64,000 nt of DNA from Pseudotabrizicola sediminis (GTDB lineage Bacteria > Pseudomonadota > Alphaproteobacteria > Rhodobacterales > Rhodobacteraceae). The position numbers and the translations under genes are program-made. This document shows, in pieces, positions 29,777-37,996 of this stretch. How positions within the stretch are numbered: the first letter of the stretch is position 1; each line of letters begins with the position of its first letter. The notes under the pieces were generated by a model, which was given only the letters and a program-made list of their open reading frames with translations, searched no databases and had not been told where the DNA came from. The DNA is taken from assembly GCF_004745575.1 (NCBI RefSeq), contig NZ_RPEM01000003.1:124001-188000 (forward strand), given 5' to 3'.

Positions 29777-30643
29777 ATGCACGAAGCGGCCCAAGATCCC
29801 GACGAAACCGCACTTGCCGCAAGATTGCGCAGTGTGCAGGCTGATCTGACCAAATCCGAGGCGATGATCGCCCAGTGGCTGCTGTTGAATGAGGCGACGC
29901 TGCCGATGGAAACCGGCGCATCCCTTGCTGCCAAGACCGGGGTCAGCGAGATCACCGTCAGCCGGTTCCTGCGCCGGATCGGCTTTCGCGGCATGGCCGA
30001 GCTGAAAGCCGAGATCGGCTCGCCTGCGGCCCGGATGCACCTGCATGCGGCAGACCGCTACATGCGGCTGCTGGAAGGAGAGCTTGGCACCCTGTTGCGG
30101 CGGGATGCCGATGCCATCCTCAGCCTCGGGGCTCAGATCGGGCGGAGCGAATGGGACGCGGCGATCACGGCGATAGACAGCGCCGACGAAGTTTTCGTCA
30201 CCGGATTTCAGACGGTGCGGGGCCTGGCCGAGGACTTTGCGCGGCGCCTTGGCATCGTGCGCGGATCTGTCAGGTATGTATCGGCCCATGATGGCGGGCT
30301 GGTTGAATGGGTTCCGTCGCGCCGCAGAGACGGCGAGGCAAGGACGCTGGTCCTGGTGGATATGGTTCCCTACGCGCGTGAGGCTGAAATCGTGGTGCGC
30401 ATGGCGCGAGGCCTTGGCATGGAGGTGGTGGTGATCACGGACGAGCTCAACACCTGGGCGCAGGCGCACACGCCTCTTGTCTTTCACGCTTCCACCAAGG
30501 CCGGCGCATTTCTGGAAAGCACCGGCCCGCTGGCCACACTTTTGAATCTGGTCACCCATGCTGTGGCAGCGCGAGACCCGGACAAGGTCCGGCAGCGCAT
30601 ATCTGCATGGCCTGCCGTCCTGCGGGATCTGGGGCTTTACTGA
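29777..30643 (+). CDS. MurR/RpiR family transcriptional regulator
   Basis: A 288-residue regulator. The N-terminal helix-turn-helix of the RpiR type is in the segment MIAQWLLLNEATLPM...SLAAKTGVSEITVSRFLRRIGF (residues about 27-75). The C-terminal SIS domain (about 115-260) is shown by DEVFVTGFQTVRGLAEDFARRL. SIS domains sense phosphosugars or related ligands. Start at MHEAAQDPDETALAARL (29777); the longer frame to 29645 crosses the promoter. Divergent from the ABC-peptidase operon, which it probably controls. Confidence 0.85.
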   Translation: MHEAAQDPDETALAARLRSVQADLTKSEAMIAQWLLLNEATLPMETGASLAAKTGVSEITVSRFLRRIGFRGMAELKAEIGSPAARMHLHAADRYMRLLEGELGTLLRRDADAILSLGAQIGRSEWDAAITAIDSADEVFVTGFQTVRGLAEDFARRLGIVRGSVRYVSAHDGGLVEWVPSRRRDGEARTLVLVDMVPYAREAEIVVRMARGLGMEVVVITDELNTWAQAHTPLVFHASTKAGAFLESTGPLATLLNLVTHAVAARDPDKVRQRISAWPAVLRDLGLY

Positions 30644-30847
30644 CAAGGTGGCTTTGTGTGAAGCCGCATGCGTTGCAGGTTTCAGTCATTTTCGCCCCGG
30701 CCCCCCCCAAAAAGTCAGAGGCAGGGTCGCCGGTCGCAAGGGGCCGAAGGCCGCGTGCGGAATGACGGATGAAACGGCATGCCGCCCCAGAGTTCAAAGG
30801 CCGACGCTTGCTGCCACAGTGTCCGCATCTTTGAAGGCAGACTCCAG

Positions 30848-31072
30848 TCAATTGAAACGGGCCTTCGGAAAGGCCTGCGGTTGATCACGCCGCAAAGATG
30901 TCAGCAACGCCTCGCGGATCTCGCAGCGTAGATCAAAGGCAAAACTGGCCGACCGGGCACTGGCCACAACCCGCACCTCCACCTGCGTTGCGGTAAAATC
31001 GGTAACCTGCACGACAAAACCGGCCTCCCTTTGGCCGTTTCCCGGTTCCCACTCTTGTCTGTCAATGTCCGC
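30848..31072 (-). pseudogene. C-terminal remnant of an MscS-like mechanosensitive channel
   Basis: This stretch is open without a usable start and translates to a segment including GFVVQVTDFTATQVEVRVVA, ASFAFDLRCEIREALLTSLR and QPQAFPKARFN before a stop at 30848. That matches the C-terminal cytoplasmic domain of Rhodobacteraceae MscS proteins (a VTD, valine-rich strand, then FDLRCE(I/V)RE and a final helix). Two tandem stop codons precede it in frame at 31073-31078, and the next gene ends at 31109, so the transmembrane part is gone. The call rests on pattern recall only. Confidence 0.5.
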
Positions 31073-31108
31073 TCATCACAGGGTCGCCATGCCTGAGGTC
31101 GAGATCTA

Positions 31109-31564
31109 TCAGTCTTCGCCCGGCGGGCGCAGATGAGCCACTTCTGCCGGGGTGATCGGGTCAGGGTAGTCGTTCCCGAAATGGGTCCGCACATAGTTCG
31201 TGACAGCGGCGACCTGCGCATCCGACATCATCGGCCCGAACCGCGGCATTCCGTGATACCCGGTCAGGATGACCCCGGCGAGAAAGTGCCGCGAGTTCAG
31301 TTTGGGGTTGCCAGCCAAGGGCGGGTGCGCGCCCGCACCCGCATCGCCCGTGCCGTCTTCCATATGGCAGGCCTGACAGGTGGTCTGATACAGCGCCGCG
31401 CCATCCGTCTGCGTGAAGTGGTCCGGGCTTTCGGAAAATCGCTGCAGAAGAGCGTCCAGCGCGGCGCCGGGTTGCGGTTGCGCCGTGGGCGCGCTGTCCT
31501 GTGCCGTCGCATTTGTGACCGCAAGGCAAAGGAAAACGCCAGTACAAAGGATTGTGCGGAGCAT
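31109..31564 (-). CDS. Exported monoheme cytochrome c
   Basis: A 151-residue cytochrome with a cleavable signal peptide (MLRTILCTGVFLCLAVTNATA, cleavage after residue 21) and a heme motif CQACH at residues 63-67. Further cytochrome c features are HPPLAGNPKL and MPRFGPMMSDAQVAAVTNYVR (axial Met candidates). It is soluble in the periplasm. Its ATG overlaps the stop of the flavin oxidase by one base (TGATG), so it is the third gene of the operon and a likely electron acceptor or shuttle for it. Confidence 0.9.
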   Translation of the reverse strand: MLRTILCTGVFLCLAVTNATAQDSAPTAQPQPGAALDALLQRFSESPDHFTQTDGAALYQTTCQACHMEDGTGDAGAGAHPPLAGNPKLNSRHFLAGVILTGYHGMPRFGPMMSDAQVAAVTNYVRTHFGNDYPDPITPAEVAHLRPPGED

Positions 31565-33162
31565 CACGCATTCTCCCTTTGATCCAGACGCTTGATCGCA
31601 TCCAGCGCCGACAGCAGCGCCCCTTCCAGCCATGCCGGAATGTGCGAGCAGTGCTCGCCCGCCAGCACCAGCCGATTGTCGATCTCGCACAAGGTCTTGT
31701 AGTGCGTGTCGCGCAGGTCGTCGGTCCATTGGCCATAGCAGCCAAGCGACCAATCGACCCGGTGCCAGACCCAGGATGTGCCGGACATGAATTCGGCATC
31801 ATATTGCGGATGAATCTGCCGGCCAAAGGCAAGGGCGGCGTCGATCCGTTCCTGTGGGGTCATGCTGGACCACGAATAGGTAAAGTTCCGCCCCCCCGTG
31901 GCCGTATCATAGGCGGCCTGCAGAACGGCAGGGCCCTCGCTCAGGAATCCGTAGCTGGGATAGGCGATCTGCACCAGTGGCAGGTCGGTATAGCTGACCC
32001 CGCCCATGATCTGGTCATCTTGTTCCCAGAACCGGCGCCGGAATTCCAATGCGACCTTGAAGGCCGATGCATAGGGGACCGCCCCGATCGCCTGACGCAT
32101 CTCGTCCGAGCAATCGACCTCAAGCTGCACCAGCACCGACAGCGGAATCGTGCAGATGCACCAGTCTGCGGTTTCCTCCTGCACCAAGCCGCGATTGCCA
32201 TCCTCATAGGTGACGGTCACGCCGCCATCACCCTGCGCAATGCGGGTGACACGGGCGTTGAACTGGATCACATCTGACACTTCGCGCGCAAAAGCGTCGG
32301 TGATCGCATCCATGCCCCCCACCGGCTCGAACATCGGCGGCTCGAAGGAATAGCTGTTGAAATTGAAAAGCTGGTTCCACAGACCCGATTGCAACAAGGG
32401 GGACAGATCAATTGGTTGCGATGGCGATTTCTCGGCCATCAGCCCGCCACCCGGGCGGGTATCCCAGCCGCGCACGCCGCCCAGATCATTGCTGGCGCGA
32501 TAGCGGTGGTGGCGGTCCAGAACGCCCCAGTCCCGCAGCCCCTCCAGCAGCTTGTCGCGATCTTCGGCGCTGACCGTTTCGTCAAGACTGCCCTGATGCA
32601 GCGATTTCGCCAGAAGCTCCGATACATGGCCCCGCATGTCTTTTTCGACATGGCCGATCCGCTGTGGCTTGCCGTCAAAGGCGCGCGACGAATGCAGGTA
32701 CGCCCGGTTGTTCTTGATGATGAACGGCTGCAGCGGCACGCCCAGCTTGCGGCAATAGTCGAACACCGCACGATGATGCACCGGCAAACGCCATGGGCCG
32801 GGGTTGAAGAACCCGTCGCCTTCGAAATCACAGGTGATTTCATGGCCACCCATCTCGGTATGGCGATCACCGCCCCGGATGGTCAGACAGCGCCCGCCGT
32901 GCCGGTTCTGATATTCCAGGATCTTCACCTCATATCCCGCCCGACGCATCTCATACGCCGCCGCCATGCCCGCGATCCCCGCGCCAAGGATCAGCACGCG
33001 CCGCCCTTGGCGCGGGCCTTGCAGCCCGGGTTCGGCCGTGTAGCCGGATTCGGCGGCGAACCCCAGACTGGTCATCGCCTGATACATCGCCCCCGCCCCG
33101 GCGACCTGCCCGATCATGGCCAGCAACTGGCGACGCGTGGGGGTATAAGGTATCTTGGTCAT
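31564..33162 (-). CDS. Tat-exported flavin amine oxidase/dehydrogenase family protein
   Basis: A 532-residue FAD protein. The N-terminus carries a twin-arginine-like signal (TRRQLLAMIG, Arg10-Arg11). The FAD dinucleotide fold follows with GAGIAG (residues 60-65) and the acceptor Glu in ILEYQNRHGGR. The C-terminus has the monoamine-oxidase marks NRLVLAGEHCSHIPAWLEGALLSA. A folded flavoprotein in the periplasm between two cytochrome c genes implies electrons go to cytochromes rather than oxygen, as for NicA2-type amine oxidoreductases (analogy). The substrate is unknown. Start at MTKIPYTPTRR (33162), overlapping the cytochrome stop by 4 nt. Confidence 0.85.
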   Translation of the reverse strand: MTKIPYTPTRRQLLAMIGQVAGAGAMYQAMTSLGFAAESGYTAEPGLQGPRQGRRVLILGAGIAGMAAAYEMRRAGYEVKILEYQNRHGGRCLTIRGGDRHTEMGGHEITCDFEGDGFFNPGPWRLPVHHRAVFDYCRKLGVPLQPFIIKNNRAYLHSSRAFDGKPQRIGHVEKDMRGHVSELLAKSLHQGSLDETVSAEDRDKLLEGLRDWGVLDRHHRYRASNDLGGVRGWDTRPGGGLMAEKSPSQPIDLSPLLQSGLWNQLFNFNSYSFEPPMFEPVGGMDAITDAFAREVSDVIQFNARVTRIAQGDGGVTVTYEDGNRGLVQEETADWCICTIPLSVLVQLEVDCSDEMRQAIGAVPYASAFKVALEFRRRFWEQDDQIMGGVSYTDLPLVQIAYPSYGFLSEGPAVLQAAYDTATGGRNFTYSWSSMTPQERIDAALAFGRQIHPQYDAEFMSGTSWVWHRVDWSLGCYGQWTDDLRDTHYKTLCEIDNRLVLAGEHCSHIPAWLEGALLSALDAIKRLDQRENA

Positions 33163-34622
33163 GATCTTGGTCCTCCTGCCGTTCTGGCGCGCTGCCGCCG
33201 TGCCACCACCCACCAGACAAGCAACGTCAGAACCAGCCCCGCCCCGGCCAAGCCGACCCAAGCCAGTATCTGCAGCAGACGCAGCGGCGCGGGCATCTCG
33301 GTTTCGGGCGACACAACAAGCCTGACATCCTGCGCCGTCACGGCGCTGTCCGGACGCCCGCCAAAGGTGGTTCGGGTATAGTTGGCCAGCAGGGCGATCT
33401 CGTCGGCGCCCAACTCATCGGCAAAGCCCGGCATGGCGGGGGCGCGGTACAATTTGCCCGGCTCCACGCCATACAAAAGCACCTGCAAAAGATTGGTCGG
33501 GTCGGTGCGGCGCAGCGCGGCATTCTGGATCAGCGGCGGGTAGAAGGCTTGCGGCTGCCCTTGCCCGGTGACGCCATGGCAGGCAGCGCAGTGACCGACA
33601 TACAACCGTTCCGGCTCTGACAGGTCCGTCCGCGCCAGCGCCGTCACCAACTCTTTACGGATCTGGCTAAAGCGGTGCTGCGGGTTGGCACGCTCGGCCT
33701 CGGACGGGATGATGGGGATGTCCTGCACCCCGCTGGTGATGGCGGGAAGTGTCCGCAGGTAGGCGGCAATGGCCACAAGGTCGCCCTCCTCCAGATGGCT
33801 TGTGCTATGCCGCACCACGTCGGCCATCGGCCCGGCAGCCTGAACGACATTGCCGGCAAATCCGGTGCGCAGATAGTCCACCATATCCTTTTCAGACCAG
33901 ACGCCGACACCTGTCACCGCGTCCGGCGTCAGGTTCGGGGCAAGCCAGCCCGCCATTTCCTCACCTGAAAGGTAGCTGTCATCCTGCACGGCAAAAAAGT
34001 CGTTGCGGGGCGTGTGGCATTCGCCGCAATGGCCCAGATGATTGACAAGGTAGGCTCCACGGCTCAGCACCGGGTCGTCGGCGGGCGGCAGGTCGCGGTC
34101 GGTCAGGTACAGCCAGTTCCACGCCATAACTCCGGTGCGGATGTTGAACGGAAACGGCAGATCGGTTTCCTGTTCAGGCGGCTCGTCGACCGGGTCCTGA
34201 TCCTGTAGCCACGCGTGAAGCGCGTCAATATCGGGGTCGGTCATGCCCCGGTATGAGGCATAGGGCATGGCTGGATAAAGGCGCCGGTCGGGGGCGACAC
34301 CGCGGCGCAGCACCCGCTCCAGATCATCCCGACTGTAGCCGCCGATGCCATATTGGTCCGATGGACTGATGTTGCTTGCAACGATCGTGCCCATCGGGGT
34401 TTCAACCTGGTACCCACCGGAAAGATCTTCCTGATGGCAAGACATGCACCCCGCCGCCCGCGCGACATATTCGCCGCGCGCGATCAGATCATCAGACGCG
34501 GCTTCGGTCTGCGCGACGGCCAGCGATGCACTCAAAGCGACAGGCAATGCGACCAAAGAGACCAGAAGCCGGTTATGAAACTGTGTTTCCGTGGTTCTGT
34601 CATTACCGATCTGTGTCATCAT
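33159..34622 (-). CDS. Membrane-anchored triheme cytochrome c
   Basis: A 487-residue protein with a signal peptide (cleaved after LAVA, about residue 37) and three CxxCH motifs: CMSCH (59-63), CGECH (199-203) and CAACH (345-349). A C-terminal transmembrane helix (about residues 450-474) and a basic tail anchor it. The three-domain plan resembles the cytochrome subunit of periplasmic alcohol and gluconate dehydrogenases, which passes electrons to ubiquinone or the cytochrome chain. Here the catalytic partner appears to be the flavin oxidase downstream (4-nt overlap). Confidence 0.92.
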   Translation of the reverse strand: MMTQIGNDRTTETQFHNRLLVSLVALPVALSASLAVAQTEAASDDLIARGEYVARAAGCMSCHQEDLSGGYQVETPMGTIVASNISPSDQYGIGGYSRDDLERVLRRGVAPDRRLYPAMPYASYRGMTDPDIDALHAWLQDQDPVDEPPEQETDLPFPFNIRTGVMAWNWLYLTDRDLPPADDPVLSRGAYLVNHLGHCGECHTPRNDFFAVQDDSYLSGEEMAGWLAPNLTPDAVTGVGVWSEKDMVDYLRTGFAGNVVQAAGPMADVVRHSTSHLEEGDLVAIAAYLRTLPAITSGVQDIPIIPSEAERANPQHRFSQIRKELVTALARTDLSEPERLYVGHCAACHGVTGQGQPQAFYPPLIQNAALRRTDPTNLLQVLLYGVEPGKLYRAPAMPGFADELGADEIALLANYTRTTFGGRPDSAVTAQDVRLVVSPETEMPAPLRLLQILAWVGLAGAGLVLTLLVWWVVARRQRARTAGGPRS

Positions 34623-35122
34623 CAGAAAAATCCCCCCTGCCCCGCCAGACCCGGTGGCCCAACTTGGCGCAAATACACTGTGCGCAACCCAGGCGCGGCG
34701 CAGGTGCCTTTACGTGCAGCATTTTGCGCTTTGTCGGGCGTGCGTCACTTTGGTTAACCCTGTGCGGCGCAATTTGTTCCGGTCATGCATCCGGAACCGG
34801 GCCGATCAGCCGATTTCCGGGTTCAGGTCAATGCGCGCGCAAGACCCCGCTCTGGAACTGGGGCGTCACGGGCTAAGGCCGCGAGGGGCCGGTTTGCTTG
34901 CAGCAAAAGCGGCAAAGGTCGCGCTCTGCACTGCCACCGCAGGTCCACAGCCGACGGCACAGAGCCCTGAGTCTGGCCAATGGATGCATCTTCAAGTCCG
35001 TCCGCGCGCAGCAAGATGCGCCGTCAGGGCGCGCACATTCGGCGCGATCTCATCACCCTGCAACGGTGGCGTCGGGCAGGATCGCATCACCTGCCGGCAC
35101 AACAGGCCGCAGTCCCGAAGCC
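34623..35122. other. 500-bp gene-free region upstream of the cytochrome operon
   Basis: No supported gene. It should hold the promoter of the leftward cytochrome/flavoprotein operon. GCGCAA is repeated directly at 34667-34672 and 34682-34687, about 50 nt before the operon start. The rest (34750-35122) is a GC-rich tract with short open frames that show no recognisable protein, and it may be decayed sequence. Confidence 0.5.
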
Positions 35123-36115
35123 TCAGGCCAGCGCCAGAACCGGACCGTCAAGCAGGCGCATCAGATCGCCGAAATAGCCCCCGGACCGGGCGGCCTGCGT
35201 CGGGTCTGATGTGATGGCAACGGCAAGCGACCGCGCGGGATGGCTTGCGATGATCTGGCCGCCATACCCGCGCGCGATGACCCAGCCGGAAGCGCTGATG
35301 AACCAGCCCAGACCATAGCCCAGCCCGGAATAGGGCGAGGCGGTCTGCGCCACCTGCGAGGCGCTGACCCAGTCCGCATCGATCACCTGCGCGCCATCAT
35401 AAAGCCCGCCATCGCGCATCATCAGCGCCACGCGCAGCATCGCCTCTGGCGACAGCGCCATTTCATTGCCGCCAAAGTAATAGCCCTGCGGATCGCGGGT
35501 CCACGACGCCACATCAATGTCCAGCGGCGCCCCCAGCCTTTCGCGCGCAAGTGCGCGCAGGCTTTTGCCGGTTGCCACGGCAATGGCCGCCCCCAGCACA
35601 TGGGTGGTGCCGGTCGAATAGATCATCCGCCCGCCCTTCGGCGCAATCCGGGGCTGGCGCAGGGCATAGGCAACCCAGTTCGACGACCCGACCCAGGCCC
35701 CGTAGCTGCCGCCCGAGGTGCCCTGCAGCCCGGCACGCAGGGTCACCAGATCTTCCATCGTCAGATCGGCCACCCCTTCGGTCGCATCAGCGGGGATCAG
35801 GCGCGGGGCCACATCGCCCAGACGAGCGTCCAACCCGGCAATCTCGCCCCGCGCAAGGGCGGTGCCAAGCAGCAGCGCCAGAATGCTTTTGGAACAGGAT
35901 TTGATGTTGGCAGCCGCCGTCAGCCCCCGGCCCCGCGGCGCTTCGGCCAGCAGTTGCTCATCGCCGCGCTGGACCAGAATGGCGTGCAGTTGTGGCAACC
36001 CGGTGGCAGTGTCACGCAAGTCGGACAACGTTGGTGCCTGCGCCCGCAACAGCGCAGGCGCGCACTGGGCACCGGCACAGACCAGAGAGGCGGAAAACTG
36101 ACGACGAGAGAGCAT
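35123..36115 (-). CDS. Serine hydrolase (beta-lactamase/class C family), probably exported
   Basis: A 330-residue protein starting MLSRRQFSASLVCAG, a twin-arginine-like signal. The active-site SxxK is Ser73-Cys-Ser-Lys76 in IKSCSKSIL, and a tyrosine motif YSTG is near residue 170, followed by GYGLGWFIS and YGGQIIASHPARSLAVAI. This is the esterase/DD-peptidase-like branch of the beta-lactamase superfamily; drug hydrolysis cannot be inferred. The open frame to 36295 lacks family similarity. It is divergent from the DUF486 gene. Confidence 0.82.
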   Translation of the reverse strand: MLSRRQFSASLVCAGAQCAPALLRAQAPTLSDLRDTATGLPQLHAILVQRGDEQLLAEAPRGRGLTAAANIKSCSKSILALLLGTALARGEIAGLDARLGDVAPRLIPADATEGVADLTMEDLVTLRAGLQGTSGGSYGAWVGSSNWVAYALRQPRIAPKGGRMIYSTGTTHVLGAAIAVATGKSLRALARERLGAPLDIDVASWTRDPQGYYFGGNEMALSPEAMLRVALMMRDGGLYDGAQVIDADWVSASQVAQTASPYSGLGYGLGWFISASGWVIARGYGGQIIASHPARSLAVAITSDPTQAARSGGYFGDLMRLLDGPVLALA

Positions 36116-36297
36116 GTGGCCTCGGGCTTGCGCAGGAACTGGCAGTCGCACTTGACATTGGGCAAACACCGCCGAAAACGCAAAGCACGTGCGTTCACAA
36201 GGCCGGGATCGCGGGGCCACAGCCGGATATGGCAGCCCGAAACCAGATCGGCTAACGCTCCGGACAACGTCGATTTTCCCGATCAGGCCCCCCAACC

Positions 36298-36654
36298 ATG
36301 CCCTTGCCGCTTTCCGTTCCGGGGCTGACCATCGGCCTGTTGCTGCTGTCGAATATCTTCATGACGTTTGCCTGGTATGGCCATCTGAAGTTCAAGGACA
36401 CCCCGATCATCGCGGTGATCTTCATCAGCTGGAGGATCACCTTCTTTGAATATGTGCTGATGGTGCCCGCCAACCGCATCGGCCATGGGCAGTTCAGCGC
36501 GGCCGAGCTTAAGACCATTCAGGAAGTGATTACGCTGTCGGTTTTTGCCGTGTTTTCGGTGTTTTACCTAAAGGAGCCGCTCAGCTGGAACCATCTTCTG
36601 GGCTTTGCGTTCATCGGGCTGGGAGCATTTTTCATTTTTCACAAATGGGCGTAG
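36298..36654 (+). CDS. DMT family (DUF486) small membrane protein
   Basis: A 118-residue protein with four predicted helices. It carries the DUF486 features FMTFAWYGHLKFKDTPI, ITFFEYVLMVPANRIGHGQF, LKTIQEVITLSVFAVFSVFYL and FAFIGLGAFFIFHKWA. It is related to small drug/metabolite transporters, but the substrate is unknown. The normally Gly-containing ISWGIAFFEY region reads ISWRITFFEY here, placing an Arg in a predicted helix. It precedes the efflux pump gene by 63 nt. Confidence 0.85.
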   Translation: MPLPLSVPGLTIGLLLLSNIFMTFAWYGHLKFKDTPIIAVIFISWRITFFEYVLMVPANRIGHGQFSAAELKTIQEVITLSVFAVFSVFYLKEPLSWNHLLGFAFIGLGAFFIFHKWA

Positions 36655-36717
36655 ACGCACAACTCGCCCTGCCCGAACGGCATGGACAGGGTGCGTAGGC
36701 CCGTCTAGCAAGGCGAT

Positions 36718-37932
36718 ATGGCTGACAGCACATTTTTGAACCGCGGTACACCGCCGCATATCGCGACCCTGATCTTGCTTGCCGGGCTTTCCGCCCTGAC
36801 CATGAACATCTTCCTGCCATCTCTGCCCGGAATGGCGGCGTGGTTCGAGGTGCCCTATGCGCTGATGCAGTTGTCAGTGGCGCTGTATCTGGGTCTGTCG
36901 GCGGTGTTGCAGATTCTGATCGGGCCGATTTCCGACCGCTACGGGCGGCGCAAGGTGCTGCTCTGGTCGCTGGTCCTGTTCCTGATTGCCACCGTGGGCA
37001 CGCTGCTGGCACCGAATGCGACCGCGTTTCTGGTGTTCCGCATGGCGCAGGCGGTGATTGCGGCGGGCATGGTGCTGAGCCGCGCCGTGGTGCGCGACAT
37101 GGTGCCCGATGATGCGCAGGCCGCCAGCATGATCGGCTATGTCACCATGGGCATGAGCATCGTGCCGATGATCGGCCCGGTCATCGGCGGCGTGCTGGAG
37201 GAAGCCATCGGCTGGCAGGCCAATTTCGGGCTGCTGCTGGTGCTGGGGCTGGTCACGCTGTGGCTGACATGGGCCGATCTGGGGGAAACCGCAACGATCC
37301 GCCCGGTCACCTTGGGCGCGCAGATGCGGCAATACCCGCAACTGCTGCGGTCGCAGCGGTTCTGGGGCTATGCGCTCTGCGCGGCCTTTGCGTCGGGGTC
37401 GTTCTTTGCCTACTTGGGGGGGGCACCCTACGTCGGGACCGAGGTATTCGGTCTGTCGGCATCGGGCGTGGGGGCGCTGTTTGCGCTGACGGCGGTGGGC
37501 TATGCGGCGGGCAACTTCGTGGCCGGTCGGTTTTCGGTGCGGATCGGGATGAACCGCATGGTGTTCATCGGCGCGCTGGTCACATTGGGCGGTCTGGGCA
37601 CCCTTGCGGTGCTGACACTGGCGGGCCTGCATTCGGCCTTTGTGTTCTTTGGCTTCACCACCTTTGTCGGCTTTGGCAACGGCATGACCCTGCCCAATGC
37701 CAATGCCGGGTTGTTGTCGATCCAACCTGAACTCGCCGGCACCGCCTCGGGCTTGGGCGGGGCGATCATGATCGGTGGCGGCGCGGCGCTGGCAGCGCTT
37801 GCCGGGGCTTTGCTGGGGCCGGGCGCGTCCGAGACGCCGCTGGTACTTCTGATGCTGGCCTCTTCTGTCGGGGCGCTGCTGTCGATCCTTTGGGTGATGC
37901 GGCGGGCGCGGTCTTTGGGTCTGTCGGCCTGA
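36718..37932 (+). CDS. Bcr/CflA family MFS drug efflux transporter
   Basis: A 404-residue major facilitator with 12 predicted helices. The motif-A-like loop ISDRYGRRKVLLWS lies between helices 2 and 3, FRMAQAVIAAGMVLSRAVVRDM in helices 4-5, and the MGMSIVPMIGPVIGGVLEE segment matches Bcr/CflA antiporters (proton-driven export of bicyclomycin, chloramphenicol and others). The real substrate is unknown. AAGG precedes the ATG. It is followed by pccR on the same strand after a regulatory spacer. Confidence 0.9.
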   Translation: MADSTFLNRGTPPHIATLILLAGLSALTMNIFLPSLPGMAAWFEVPYALMQLSVALYLGLSAVLQILIGPISDRYGRRKVLLWSLVLFLIATVGTLLAPNATAFLVFRMAQAVIAAGMVLSRAVVRDMVPDDAQAASMIGYVTMGMSIVPMIGPVIGGVLEEAIGWQANFGLLLVLGLVTLWLTWADLGETATIRPVTLGAQMRQYPQLLRSQRFWGYALCAAFASGSFFAYLGGAPYVGTEVFGLSASGVGALFALTAVGYAAGNFVAGRFSVRIGMNRMVFIGALVTLGGLGTLAVLTLAGLHSAFVFFGFTTFVGFGNGMTLPNANAGLLSIQPELAGTASGLGGAIMIGGGAALAALAGALLGPGASETPLVLLMLASSVGALLSILWVMRRARSLGLSA

Positions 37933-37955
37933 CCCCGTGGTGGCTTGACGGAACC

Positions 37956-37983
37956 TTTGCAAAGGCGACAATGGCTTTGCAAA
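37956..37983 (+). promoter_or_regulatory. Paired TTTGCAAA sites upstream of pccR
   Basis: Two perfect palindromic TTTGCAAA words at 37956-37963 and 37976-37983, 20 bp centre to centre, end 13 nt before the pccR ATG. The position overlaps the ribosome-binding region and probably the transcription start, which suits autorepression. The motif matches the known binding word of PccR/ScfR-type regulators. Confidence 0.75.
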
Positions 37984-37996
37984 GCGGGGGGACAGC

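Noticed and set aside
35123-36115. True beta-lactamase conferring resistance
   Set aside because: Only the general SxxK and YxxG-type motifs are seen; these are shared with esterases and DD-peptidases, so no resistance claim is made.
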